NCBI GenBank assembly: GCA_014925825.1
Contig: JACGCK010000062.1
Span: forward strand, 62,001-126,000
Length of the DNA: 64,000 bases
Source: Pholiota molesta
Taxonomy: Eukaryota; Basidiomycota; Agaricomycetes; Agaricales; Strophariaceae
Reading direction: 5' to 3'
The notes under the pieces: model-generated
The model's database searches: none
What the model saw: only the letters and a program-made list of their open reading frames with translations
Told to the model about the DNA's origin: nothing
Shown: piece after piece, positions 47,276 through 59,695 of the stretch
Numbering within the stretch: the first letter of the stretch is position 1
How the letters are laid out: every line of letters begins with the position of its first letter
Made by a program: the position numbers and the translations under genes

Positions 47276-47841
47276 AAGAACAGAAAATCTCTTGGTCATG
47301 GGCGTCTGTGGGGTGGGCACATGTGTAGCTGTCGTTAATATTCAGCTGTCCTCTAATAGTATTTTACTCGATTACAACTGATCCGTCGATGGCCTGACAT
47401 AGGTGACGCCGTAGATTGAGAGATCTCACTCTGTGGGAGTGACTTTTGATGGAAATCGTTGAAATAATTGCTGGCGCTTATGTGGCGGTTAGCTATTTAT
47501 ACTTGGCTTGTCAGCATCTTGCATGATTATTGACATATCGGCGGTCGCCGAAGCACTGAATGCTGTCTTTTGTCAGAGGATGGCATTCAGTATTTTACTA
47601 GAGTTCTTCTCAGCAAGAATTCGACCCTCCAGTGGAGTCGAATTCAATTCACATTTACTTATCCGCACTAGACGCTAGACATCTGTCGCAAAGGCGCTCA
47701 TGTAGTCGATTGAGTAAGAACAAAGGATGGATGGGGGGTATATCTATCATGATACAGCGCGATCTAGAATGCCATCAGGTTGTACTTCCTTTCGCCTCTT
47801 CGTCGACAGTGGCATCGTCGTTCGAGGCTTTCAACCGCGTG
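47276..47841. other. Spacer right of the inverted duplication
   Basis: No conserved coding segment or repeat was recognised. The plus-strand frames at 47632-47996 lack any family resemblance. Confidence 0.4.
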
Positions 47842-48922
47842 CTAGGCTCTGTATATCAACCCAAAATTTATATTTGATCTATTTTTATCGTGTAGTGAAA
47901 GATCACACTCACGATCTAATAATGGGTCGCCAAAGGTATTTTGCCTTGAGTGCGTCTTCTGTTCAGAGGGTGGGTTGGTGTGAAACTTGGTTATAGAGCT
48001 TGACACATAATTGTCTGAACCGTCTGGCGGCAACACGACCAATCTTGAATACCATTAAGTCCAACAACTCAGCAGTAACGGAACGTCGGAGAAAAGATTA
48101 CCTTGAAAAGGACTTCTTGCGCGGCGGCGGAGGTCTATAATCGAATCGAAGGTCAGTGAAGATACTTGAACACAATATAAGAGATGATAATCAACATACA
48201 ACCTAGCAGAGAAGTGTTAGAAATGGATGGTTTTTGTATGGGCAGATGCCTGAGGAAGCTCACGGAGTTAGGTGATCACTCATGTCAGATTCTTGGCCGT
48301 CTGATTCGACGTCCTTGTCTTCGCTTGAGAGCCGTTTCCATAAGAATCATAAGATGACAGTAAATGTATTCAATGGAGGTAGAAATTACCGCTTGGGGTG
48401 GGTTGAGCTCCTGTCGATGAGTAATCCGGAAACACAATTAACTTTTGCATGTGGGATAGAGACGACAGTAAAGCGTACCCATCAGAAGAATTGGAACTTT
48501 CCGCGGAGGTATTCTTGGCGCTGAAATTCATGAATGAATTCGTGATCAAATATTTTTGCAGGCCCACAATTAAAACTAGTTACCTTGAGCTCGATTTTGC
48601 CTTCAGCTGAGACTGGATATGGCAGGTTGGACAATCATTAATTAAATCATGACGTAGCAGACGATGTCTTCGAACTCGTGCTTACCTCTGAGGTTTTCTG
48701 GCCGTCCATCCAGTAATTGCTGCAAGGGAGGAATACGACGTGTGAGGGAGAAAGGAAAGAAATGGGAAGTCTCCTATTTGGTTTTTTGACCAGCTTATAA
48801 GGGGCGCAGCTTATAAACAGCGAAGCAGGCTTGCTTGAAAAAAAGACTTCTGACCAAATTGCGTCCCGGGCAACCGTCCCACCCACCCACGCACCTACCG
48901 CGCGTCGACTTGGAAATACCAA
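47842..48922 (-). CDS. Possible hypothetical protein gene, multi-exon
   Basis: Several short minus-strand segments look coding because they are flanked by canonical splice sites. One reads NYWMDGQKTSE, followed by a GTAAGC donor. Another is Ser/Asn-rich with SSDGYALLSSLSHMQKLIVF. A third reads PPPPRKKSFS, followed by VLPPDGSDNYVSS. I could not join all of them in one frame, and no family is recognised. The composition suggests a disordered nuclear or regulatory protein. The alternative is that this stretch is non-coding with chance splice motifs. The start and end are rough. Confidence 0.25.
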
Positions 48923-50145
48923 TCATATTAGCCCTGAATGATAGTTGCCTCTGAACGTGCATTTCTGGGGTGCTTGAAGGGCCTCAAGGCTCGAGGCTCG
49001 AGGCGGCATTGATTGTTGTTGCCCAATTAGGATCATTTCTATTGCTGAGCCTACATCCTAGCCAAAGGCTCGTCCTGAAGGAGGTCCGTTCCGTATATAG
49101 CCCTGACGATTCGAGACTGGGCTTGGACCGGGTTTTCCGTTGGTGGGGTTTGATTGGAATTTCTACTCCCAGTCCTGACAATTAATTCGAACGTTACTGA
49201 AGGTTGGCATATGAATTGGACAAGATACCGCTGGTGTAATGTTTTGAAATGACACCTAAAGGCTGAAGCACTGAATCTTCAAGGACTCTGAGTTCGAGTC
49301 GGGACTCGGAAGTCGGAAAAGTCAGAGGCAGTAATATGGCCCTGATCGGCAACGCCCTACCATCATATTGGCAAACCCGATCGATTTTGGCGACGGCCTC
49401 CGTGCTTGCCGTGCCCCTCTACATCGGAGAAGCTGGTTTCTGCAACTGAAGCTTTCAAAACTGACTGTTACCCTCCCAAACTCAAGATTTCACCCACATT
49501 CACGATTTGGGCCTCAAGTAACGCTGGACGGAAGGCTTCCATTCCTTCCAGTGGCATGGCGGAATACAACGGCAATTCAGGCCAACGAGGGAACTTGCAT
49601 CAGTACTCCTTCAATCACCGAGGTCCTCCACGACGCACGTACTTACCAGCGTATATTATGACCCGGTTAGTCTACTTAGGATTCACCCTTAAGGAAAATC
49701 CTGAGCCCTCTCGTTCTAATTATAAATAGAGCCAGCGCTATGCTCAAGTTATGCTGCATAAATTCAGGTTCCCCTTAGCGTGCACCGAAATACCTTGAGT
49801 CGACCGCTTTACGAAGAGAACTTACTCAAGCATAGTGGCCTTGAATTCTAGTTCGAAACTTAGGATGTGTCCGTTCACCAAGTCTACTACTCTTGGAGAA
49901 CTGGGACAATAGTGTGATGCCTCCATTTGGTAAACATGCACATTTAATCCCGAGCACAGCTTATTCCGATCGTTTAAACTGTTCATTAAGATAAGAGCCA
50001 CAGCCTGTGGATGCTCTAGACTCCTCCCTGGTCGATCTATAAATTTGTTTCAGACAGTCGACACTCCACGCTCCCTCCCCAAAAGCGTCTCGAACAGCTC
50101 CAGATGGCTTCCTTTCTTCTACAGTAACGACCAACCTGAACCAAC
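48923..50145. other. Spacer without a recognised gene
   Basis: Open frames at 48970-49185 and 49368-49729 overlap others and show no family resemblance. No repeat with visible ends was identified. The part just before 50146 is the promoter side of a small spliced gene. Confidence 0.4.
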
Positions 50146-50521
50146 ATGCCCGATTATCGGCCACTTCCTGGTGTGAAAGCAGGCTTTGGATTGCGAGGGT
50201 CGACCATGGTGAGGTTGAACTTGTTCTTATCAGTCCGGCACGCTCACCTGGGATACAGGCCTTTATGGGTGCGGTCGCCGTTGTGACAGCGCTGACGGGT
50301 TCGTATTTCGTTAAAAGAGATGCGCTCAAGAAAGAAGGAAAAGCTGATCCCTATGGTGAGCAAATTCCTCTTTGGGTAACCGTAGCGTTCCAACTTGTGT
50401 CATTATAGAGCACAACGGGCAGGCAGCTATGAATTCCTCTGAAGTTAGTGCTGCTGTTTCAATTCCGAAACCTGGACCCCGTAATCCACGACTATACACC
50501 CATCCCAAACCGGAGGGCTAG
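50146..50521 (+). CDS. Small spliced single-pass membrane protein (90 residues)
   Basis: Three exons (50146-50208, 50259-50355, 50409-50521) total 273 nt and encode 90 residues with canonical splice sites. The start MPDYRPLPGVKAGFGLRGST is followed by one membrane helix (AFMGAVAVVTALTGSYFVK), a basic flank (RDALKKEGK) and a hydrophilic Pro-rich C-terminus (IPKPGPRNPRLYTHPKPEG). Its shape suits a small organelle-membrane protein, perhaps mitochondrial, but no family name can be given. It is too fragmented to appear as a long open frame, which is why it is easily missed. Frame and splice consistency support it. Confidence 0.5.
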
Positions 50522-52116
50522 GATAAAACTTCGACCCTTATGCATAGCGCATTTGCCGACAATGATATATTATATTCGTTATACTTATGCTCTGTACGTT
50601 AATTTATTATGAACCAGTTTTGCTCACTGTATTGCTCGCCTGCAAGCAATCTATGTAATCGCACCTGATGATTATCACACAATTTGGGTTATCGATTTAT
50701 TTAATCGCATAAAAATCGTTTTTGCAATGCTATTCCCTGCTATTATGCCTCCAGTCGCTAATCTCCAACAAGTAACTGGGTTCTCGAACCTGAAAATAGC
50801 AATATACTATAAGTGGCAAAAATCTCCAGACTGCGTCGAGTCCCGTGAGTCTCGCGCGAGCCGGAACCTTGCGGTAATTTGAATTACGACACGGAAATGC
50901 CCTTGCCCACTTTCCATTCAACACCCACTTATCAATGATGTCCTGTCATCATGCGACCTCTGCCTTGCAAACTACCCCTTCCGGAAGTTATACAGCCGTA
51001 GCAAACGGTACAAACAAGTTAGCGACGAATTTCTAAAGAATTTCGTTAAAACCGGACGACTTGCCCGTCCTTGGCCAGCACGTCAGCGCTAAGGGACATG
51101 AAATACCGACATTACACAAAAAGCAGCTGCATACATACAGGAATCGCAGCTGTCGTGTAGATATATGCGCGGCTGCGTATAAACATGAGCGAGGAAAGAT
51201 CAAGGAGAATTCGTTAATCAGGTCTTGCGGGTTAGAAGGTATTCAACGATTTCCATGGTAAGTCACTTCCTAGATGTGAATTATCAGAAACAAAGGATAT
51301 GATACACTCTAGATAGATTACTAGGCAGTCAGGATGTGTGTATTTCTCTACGTCGATAACTCTTCAGCAGAGTACACCTGTAAGTCTTTCTCCAAACTTC
51401 GCCAATCCCTTCCAGCTCTCAATGTCTGATCTTCTTTCCAATGAGGAGATCTCATGGTTCTACTTCCATTGTTACCCAATTCACAAGAGTCGACGAGAAA
51501 GAGGCGTCGTCACCTGCCACTGGTGCTTTGATCAATGTCGGAAAAGCATGACCATATATGTTCATCTTTGCCTAAACTGTCGTAGAAGCAGGGACCGTGA
51601 TACCTACCAATCGGTGTTGGCTTGGGCACCCGGCAGATACGCTAGCTAAGGCTTTGTCGTCAGGGCTCTAAATCTCAGATCGCTATCTTCTGGAGCACCG
51701 ACGGGAAAATTCTGATTCGAAACGGTATGTAGTACTATACTACTCTACCTTCAAGGAGCCAAAACTGAAGACGGGAACAGGAAACCTAACAATAACTACG
51801 ATTAATTTACCCAACGACAATACAGAAACGAGAAAAAGGGCCGGTCTTGAGCAGGTAGGCAATTGTTGATTCGGTGTGGTTTCGGTGGTCGAATTGATGT
51901 ACGACGAACAATGATAGGCTCAATATATCTCGATCATGTAGGACGGCCTTCTACTCCTCGTGCACGGCCAAAGTGGCAGGCGCACCGCGAGCGGAATTAG
52001 CAGGTCCATTAGGCGACAGGGTGGCGATGGAAAGCCCTGCAGGAGTCCAAACGGCGAGCGATGGACGACGGGAGAAGCAGGTAGAAGGAGATCAAAGCTC
52101 TTTCACTATTTGGTGG
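50522..52116. other. Spacer with one small Cys-rich frame
   Basis: Apart from the 75-codon Cys-rich frame at 51422-51649, no conserved coding sequence was seen. The region is AT-rich. The right end contains the 3' side of the minus-strand hypothetical gene ending at 52117. Confidence 0.4.
51422..51649 (+). CDS. Possible small Cys-rich protein (75 residues)
   Basis: The frame MSDLLSNEEISWFYFHCYPI carries CHWCFDQC and then CLNC, a spacing that could bind one zinc ion in a ribbon-like fold. There is no signal peptide. A C/T-rich leader precedes the ATG. No family is recognised. The frame is short enough to occur by chance, so this is a weak call based only on the Cys pattern. Confidence 0.25.
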   Translation: MSDLLSNEEISWFYFHCYPIHKSRRERGVVTCHWCFDQCRKSMTIYVHLCLNCRRSRDRDTYQSVLAWAPGRYAS

Positions 52117-55100
52117 TTAAACCCAACCAGAAATTCCCGCAATGGGCTTAATCCATGTCCAAGGCCAGGCGACGCTCCTGGTTGCTGTACGAGGTACTTC
52201 GGCTCTCCTGTTGGCGACGGCGGCTGATACTGCTATCTCCCTTCGCATGCGTTCCCTGTTGAAGCGACTCCTAAGGTCTTTCAGCATTATGCGGAAAGCT
52301 CGCATAGTACACGTGTGATCGGGTTCCGGATCGACTCTTCGCTTTCCTCGAGGCCCTTCCCGCTGATGGCTTCGTTTAACGAAGCGCACACATTTCTTTG
52401 TGGGTGATGGACACATGCCTTCATCGAAACCTTTTTCAGTAGTGGTCTTCAGCTCCTCCGTGTCCAATCCTTCGAATTCATCACGAGTACGTTTATTTGT
52501 GGATTTGTCAGGTATCATCGCATCTTGTGCTGGATGGGTGCTTGGCTCTAAGATGCGGGAATAGTTCTTCGGTGGCGACGGCGATTGAGGAGGGGCATCC
52601 GCATTTGTCCGAGGGCGCTTCGAGGGTCTGGTATTCGGGTCATGCGAAGTTGACTGCTCAAAAACTGCGCGGGTACATTTGTTCTTCCTGTTCGCATTCC
52701 GTATGTTCTCTGACGTTTCCGAACAGGGCTGAACGAAGCGAGAGGTCCTTTCATCAGACATATTCAACGGGTGGCTTGTTCAACACGTACCAGTTTCTGA
52801 CGTTTTGCTGGTGAAAGGTTCGCACTTTCGCTAGCAAATTCCGCGACATCAATCGCCGGCTGCCGTGACTCTGACCTTTCATAGTCGTCACGAGAGTGTT
52901 TCTTCATTCTGGCATCTTGTACCTTTTCTAAAAATTGGGTACGAAGTGGAACAGGTGCCGGGGTGTGTTCTTTAGAGGCCCAGGTCTCATTCTGCGCGCC
53001 GCGTAGAGGTCAGTAAAATTTCGTGCATGGCTAGGTCGATGATCAATTCTACCTGACATGTTTTCTTCTAAGCAGGCACTGTAGTGTGCTGGCATTCATG
53101 GCGCTTACAGTGGCAGCTAGGCAGACTAGACGATGACGAGCTAACGGGGTGCCCCGTGACTTCGTACAACTGCAAGTTCTCACTCTTCAGTTCTTTCACT
53201 TCCATAAGGTGGTCTGGACCATGTGTCGGAGCCTCGTCCGAAGGCCTTTCAAGCCATGCCGGTAGCGATGTGGGTATTGGTTGCTAAAAAAAAAACTGGG
53301 TAAGCTTGAAAAGTAGCGAGTAGCATAAATCACGAACTCACAAGTGATACCCAGTGTTTTGCCTTCCTATCAAAAACACACGGTAATATCCACGAAACGG
53401 GCTTTTGATGATAGGTTAGCTCCACTTTTGCATTATACACGAAAGATGAAAACTTACGCATATCATGGTTATGATAGGCACAAACTGGCTGGTTATCAAA
53501 TTGAAATGATGCACTCCCTCTGGCGGAGTCCACTGTATCACCAAAACTAGTCAGTCAGAAGGCGATGTCTGAAAATAACAGGTGGCTAATCACATTCGGT
53601 GGGGTTGCATGGATATTGATGAGGAAAGCTTCATTGAAATATCCCTATCACAGAAGAATTGTCAGAACAAATACGGTCAAATGCAATAGGAGGCGATGCT
53701 TACGGGGGTTATGTATACGGGTGCTTGACACTGGTAAGTGTCGTAATCCTCTAAAGCTGGGTGTTTGATGACAGGTTCAGGCCTTTGAATCGCATTCGCG
53801 ATCGATGTATCCTGAACCGGAGGGCCGTTCCGAACCTCGAACGCCATTGCAGTCGAGTTGATGTTGTATCCAGTGATCTGGGCTATGCCTTCCGTCGATA
53901 TATTGCTGCGGGAAGCAAGCCTGCGGTGCTTCGAATGCAAATGTCGCTGCCGAGATGGATGCGCCGGATGGTCCGTCCTGCAGGTCTTCCATTCCCGCGT
54001 CGGCTTGCTCATTTCTATATCCCCGTTATTGATGCATGGCTTCGCTCTCGCGTAGTCTCCGTCCGCGGTAACGAAGTCCAGAAAAAGATCTGGCTGATAT
54101 GGATATGGGGGCAGGTCGCATAGAACCATCGGGGTTGGGTGGGAAAGGAATTGCTGAACTGGAGTGCAGGTTCTTGAGGGTGCCGCTGACGTCGCTGATT
54201 GGTGCCACGCATTGAGACCAGTACTCAGAGTCAAGGAGGAAAAGGAGTTGAGCAGACTTTTTGTTGGGATTGGTACAACTTCCTCTAGAGGCACTTCAGC
54301 CCCTGGGAACGATACATTTGCGATACTAACTCGCCGATTTGTGGAATCAAGGTGGAGACTGTCGTCCAGCTGTTGTTCGACGAAGTTTCAGGTGATGGGC
54401 AATCCGTGGGGCGATTCGACGAGTTGGGAGGCTGAGGTGTCGGCTTGCTCAATCTTGTCGATTCCGCCGACGTCGTAAAGTATTCTTCAGGCCTGGTTGG
54501 GGATCCCAACGGTTGTTCCGAACTATCGCCATCCTGCCTGGAACTGCCCGGGCCACTCGATGCGGACCCCTGCAGAGACACGTCTTATGAAAGGACAAAC
54601 AGCGATAGTGAGCCCTCTGAGACAATACATTTTTGCTAACTCACTCTCTTGTGAAGCGATGGAGGAAAATGGGGCCTGATCATTGTATAGCGGGGCTCCG
54701 AGCAATGGGGGAACTATGGGACGCCTCGACTGTAACTCGCTGGGCAGCTGGGGCATCAATTCCTCCAATTTCATCAACTCCACCAGCGTCGCGAACTGGT
54801 CTCCGGGCATGGTTGGAGTGCCCGATAGAGGTTTCGCGCTATAGCCGCCTCGCCCTGAATTACTTGAGCTACTCGACGCGGAAGCCGCTGGAGGCACACC
54901 TTGTCGAAGTGCATGCAGAAATTGTGTGGCTTCATCTATTTCCAGTGTCTCGTCGGGACGATACAGTTGGTATAGGAATTCATCGTCGTCAGCGTTGCAA
55001 GAAAGGACTTCCTCTTTGTTTTCTTCCTCGCTTTTTTGCTTCCCCTTTGCCTTACCACTGTCGGTCCTCTCTCCTGTATTGCCCTTCCACCAAGTAACTT

Positions 55101-55469
55101 CTCCCTGCCGCCATGCTCGTCTTCTTTCTCATATCGCTCATCCACCTTCCCCCCTATGCTTCCTCTGAACTTCTTGGGCTGCGCATGAAGGCGATTAGAA
55201 TACCCGGAGGTGTTTAGCCTGGCTGCCTTTTTGCGAGCTTGAAGGAGCAGTTGGCGATCCTTTGGTTGGATTCTTGAACCCTGGCAGCCATTGACGTAGC
55301 AAGAGAAGCGATGAGGTCATTGTCATAGAATTGCGAGTGCTGTCATCGTAGGATGAGTTGTTGAGCAATCCGTCATCATAAAAATTGTTCAGTCGAGTGG
55401 CTTTATCTGCATCGCGAATTCTTTGTATGAAAAAGCTTGTTGGGCGGAGCTAAGAGCTTGTATCTCCAT
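52117..55469 (-). CDS. Large, mostly disordered hypothetical protein, many short introns
   Basis: Coding-like segments run on the minus strand from about 55440 to the stop at 52117, joined by short canonical introns. They include RLNNFYDDGLLNNSSYDDST, EEENKEEVLSCNADDDEF, a Ser/Pro-rich pair of related blocks (about 54300-54880), and DLPPYPYQPDLFLDFVTADG. Further on come LPAWLERPSDEAPTHGPDHL, PAKRQKL, and a C-terminal basic tail with PSKRPRTN and KRSHQREGPRGKRR suggesting nuclear localisation. No enzymatic or known binding domain was recognised. The N-terminus is not settled: the ATG at 55469 does not join the next exon in frame with clear splice sites. Its function is unknown. Confidence 0.45.
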
Positions 55470-56153
55470 TGTGGAAGGTGCAGAAGGGTAATGGCAGGAG
55501 ATGGAGGCTGGATAAGTAGGAGAATGGGACGACGTTATCTTGTCCGGCTTCAGTGGCACTTTGCTTTTGGTATATTCCCAGACGCTTGAAAAACGGGAGC
55601 TGTACAAATTAATTGCTGCGTCTTGGTTGGCTTCTATCGGCTTATGCCCGTAGTCACGGCCTGTTTTGGCTACTTAGCGCTTGCTTGCTTGAACACGCGA
55701 GTGTAAGCGTCCAACAGAATACTCATATGTAGCTATAGCTATAATTAATGGGGAATGCCGCCGTGGACTTTCACCAGATCAGCATACGCCGATGTACGTA
55801 ATTGTTGCAAATCGCAATAGACAGCCATTGCTTGAAAGACGCGTAGCCTTGCATTGACACCGAACACACTATTTGTCTAACAATTTTAGTGGCATCGGCC
55901 CACTTTGTCCTCGAATGGTCCTCACGTCTCATGTAAGTTTGTGTGGCATTGGATGCCAAAGTGGTTCCCATAGTGTACTTGCGAATAGCGGACACCGGTA
56001 TGTGGAAAGGAATTCTGATCATTAGGAAAATGTCCATGTACGATGTACAAAAGTCGATGCCCAAAAAAGAAGATGATATACAAATGAAAAAAGGAAGAAA
56101 AAAGATAGCTTTTGGGTAAGGAAGAGTTTGAAAATCCATAGCTCGATAACCAG
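55470..56153. other. Spacer upstream of the disordered hypothetical gene
   Basis: Possible further 5' exons of the minus-strand gene may reach about 55600 (segment KVPLKPDKITSSHSPTYPAS), but this is unsupported. From 55610 to 56153 no coding segment was recognised. This part holds the 3' flank of the RING-H2 gene. Confidence 0.35.
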
Positions 56154-58962
56154 TTATCGAACGTCTGCGTCCAATGGAACCCTACACAGAGGGCAAGTCT
56201 CGGCTCGAGCGAGCCAACGGCCTAGACATTTTTCGTGGAAAGAATGTTGACAGACCGATGTCAATGCAGCCATATCCCCATGCTTAAATTGCGAAAGACA
56301 AATGCCACATTTGTTCACGGCGACGTCAAGTAAAGTAAGCTTCAGCTTAACGCGGCCGTCCTCCGTCTTTCTGCGCCGCATCATCTCAATGGGCCCAATG
56401 AGAGATATGTTGGCGCTGGGGCTGGGTATACGTTTCCGGGAGATGTCCGACTCGCAGACCGGCGTGCGCATTCGCGGTGGGCTCGCGGGCCCAATTAACT
56501 CGGAGACTAGAAGTAACGTCTGGTTGTTTATTGCCGTTGAGGCCACGCTCCCGCCATCCGTTATTACCGTAACTCACTTCGTAGTCGGTACCATCGTGGT
56601 CTCTATCGTTCAAGCCAGAAACCAGTAGATCGAAGTCGGTGAGTTCTGAGAACCCACCGCCTTGAGGTGGTTGGCTCGGACCAGGCGACGACCGCAAGGG
56701 AGTGCTCGTCCCAAGAGCTGAGCTGAATGCCCCCGACATGTTCGTTCTTATCAGGTCAACGGAAGAAGTGTTCCGAGACATTGTCGGAAGGTGAAGTTGG
56801 GAGTAGAAACGATCGTCCTCTGAACGCGGAGTCGAAGCACCACTGGCTGGAATGTCATCCAAAGTGGTGTCCTCTAAGTCAATAAGGAGCCCTTCTGGAC
56901 AGGAATTTAACAAACGGGCGTTCCGATCTCCGTCTTGTGCAGAGTTCTCCGCCGACGCATACGTCGAGTCGATCGTGCCTACACGGCCGGCGGTAGTAGG
57001 TGGAGGACGAGGAAGAGGCCTGCCTGCGTAGTGGTGTCGAGTAGGCGTCATGGGCTCTTCCAGAGAATCCGTCTGCGTAACGGGGTTCAACGCGCCCAAG
57101 GAGGAAGAGGAGGAAGAGGAGAGGAGTTGTTGTGTGACGGAGATTGTGAGTTGCGGTGATGTTTGAGATTGGAACGGCGCGGAGATGGAAGCGGACATTG
57201 AATAGGCGGTTGGTGTGTCGCGGGGATCAAGCAGAGCTGCAGTACCAACAGCGACTGGATCGAACCAAGGAGTGCGATAATCGGGTGTGGCGGGAAGAGG
57301 TGTCTCCAATGCTTTCTGGTATATGGCTGCCACTTCATGGTTATCGATTTTAATAATGGGCCTCGCATCCACGCGAAGGGGAGAAGAATGGACGACATGC
57401 GCTGTATGTTTATACGCCAAAGACGGAGCAGGTGAAGGCGAAGTCGGTCGAGCACGAAGAGGTGCAAGGGGAAGTGATAAATCTATTGTCGACATCGGTG
57501 CGCTAGGGAGTGTGCTTGTCGTTCCTGAGACGATGGAGACCATTGATGGAGAAGTAGGGGTGCGGCGTTGAAGTGGGCGGTCGATGAAGGCGGTGGAAGG
57601 GCCTTTCCAGTCTCTCAGCGACGACTCGGAGCCTTCGTGGATCGTGTCTCTGGATAGTGAGTGTTGGTAATGGGCTCGTGTAGCCGGTGGGGCAGAATGG
57701 GGCACATGGGTACCGAAGCTGAAGCTTTGGCTTCTAGTGGGGGACGTTCCAGAATCACCGAGATTCCGAATAGTCGCAACGGCAGACATAAGACTGGTTG
57801 GGTGCTCGAAACCGTCCTGATCGACGACTGGATAATTTTCTTCCTCCAGCACCTCCCACGCATCTAGGTGCTCTGGGGATGGCTTGTTCCGATCCTTGCT
57901 TTTGGATGCAAAGATTTTGCGCGACAAGTTTTCGCTCTTATGACTCGAAGATAAAGGCAACATGGGAAGCAAAGATGTGGCAAGTGATGAAGTGCTGCGG
58001 AAAAACGTTGACCGTGACATGGAGTATGGCGAAGTAGAAGAAAGGGAAGGGGATGGATGGGCAGACATGGCGCGGTCTTCATGGGCTGGAGATTTGGTAG
58101 GGAATATAGTCCGCAGGGGAGATAGCGAGAGAAACCTTCGCTTGGGGGTTGAGACAGGAGACGAACCTCCTGGGCCGACCAAGGTAACCTTTGAACTGAT
58201 GTCCAAAGGTGGCGGACGCAGTCCGCGTCGACCACGACCAGCGTTGTCTGCATCACCGGAAGCGCGTTTGGATGATTCCGAATTAGGTTTTTCAGGAAAT
58301 TCAACGCCGCGGCGCGACATCCAGTCATACTTAATACGCTTCGTTAATTCCGCGCCTCTTGGAAGGTCGGTTGAGCAAACTGGAACAGAATTCCGTTCAA
58401 TTATAAACATAGACTCGTCGGAGTCGGAACCATTGTCATCAACGGCAGCCGCGCACGTCGTAGCGGGTTCTGGGGAGTCTTCAGTGGCATTGGTGGGTTC
58501 TTCAGGATGTTCGGGGATGTCTTGAGGAATCACAAGCGGGATAGTACACGGTTGTATCAACGACGTAGTACTCGAAGTGACAGACAAAGGAGGCGTGTTA
58601 ATCGCCTCTTGGAAAGATGGCGGAGGGTAGTCGGGGATACCTGTAAGACTGGTCAGCATACATTTACGTCAGATACTCAAGGGTAGCATACCGTTTTGAT
58701 CTTCAGGATATGCGCGACCTGGAAATCGAAAACCTCGACGAGCGCCAGGGCCTGGCTTCGGGCGAAGAACCCTTGGGCCTGTATTAAACCGGGGTTCTTC
58801 CTCCTGTACTACCCTTGGCGCCTTGACCTTGGCCTTCTTGCCTTTGGGAGGCCGAGAGCGTTCCGTGTTTTCAGGAGAGGCGCTGCTGGGCTGGCGCTCC
58901 TGTCGAACAACGAACGGGTAGGGGGAGATACTAGCTGCGTCCGCAACTCTTTGGGGCGACAT
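56154..58962 (-). CDS. RING-H2 finger protein with long disordered N-terminal region
   Basis: The start at 58962 gives MSPQRVADAASISPYPFVVR. Exon 1 ends at 58692 (intron 58641-58691). A very long exon then encodes about 690 Ser/Pro/Thr-rich residues with GIPDYPPPSF at its beginning. A last intron with a GTGAGT donor joins DGTDYE to TLLLVSELIGPASPPR, which removes an apparent frame change around 56540-56580. The C-terminus is a RING-H2 domain: CGICLSQF, CQHSFHEKC and CPLCRVPL, in C3H2C3 order. RING-H2 proteins transfer ubiquitin from an E2 to substrate. The PPPSF-type motif and disorder suggest adaptor-binding roles. The protein ends LDADVR. Confidence 0.75.
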
Positions 58963-59695
58963 TGGCGATAGTCAAAGAGAGACGTTGTATTGCAAGAAAC
59001 ATGTGTCTACCACGATTATGCTGCATTGCAAGGTTTGCTGGTATTTGGCTGGATGAGCAAGAATCTCCTACGATGAACTCCGCGGCTGCGCAATTTTTTT
59101 TGGGTCGTTGAAGACATCGCTTAGACATTGAGAGGGACCAATCTAACAAAATCGAAGGCGAGTTGAGGGATGTTGAAGTCTGTATAAAAGTTATCAGATC
59201 CTGCATACGTAAGTTTTCTTTTTTGAATTTACGCGCTATTATTTTTGGATGACGATAACAAGCAGGGATACACGTGTAGAGGGCAAGGGGGACCAGACTG
59301 GGACCGGATTCCAGATTCTATGGATGCTGCATAACTGCAAAATCGAGATCAATAAAGACCTGGGCTCGCGCAAAACATCTGATACTTACCATAATTCGAT
59401 CTTCAACACAAGGTGTTGATTTTATGGCGAACGATGTTGGTCGAATTGAGAGAAATTTTTTCTTAACTTGCACTTCTGATTTTTTCCAAAATGTACTTTC
59501 ATTAGATGCTGTATTGTGTACAAATGATGATGTTGGTTCGGGGTCTAGTCTATGAATAAGTGAAACAGCGCCTGAAGTTGATGTCGAGGCAGAAGTTGTA
59601 TACCGTGCTATGTTGGTTCCTCCGAACCCATTTCGAACCCATTTCGAATTCCTCTCTCCATGAAGCGAATTGATTAAGATCCTTCGATATCGCTA
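58963..59695. other. Spacer between RING-H2 and mitochondrial-type genes
   Basis: An open frame at 58931-59206 overlaps the 5' end of the RING-H2 gene and has no family resemblance. No other coding segment was recognised. Both flanking genes are on the minus strand, so the spacer holds the promoter of one and the 3' flank of the other. Confidence 0.4.

Noticed and set aside
56386..56580. Frameshift within the RING-H2 gene
   Set aside because: An intron with a GTGAGT donor and CAACCAG acceptor links DGTDYE to TLLLVSELIG in frame, so no shift is needed.
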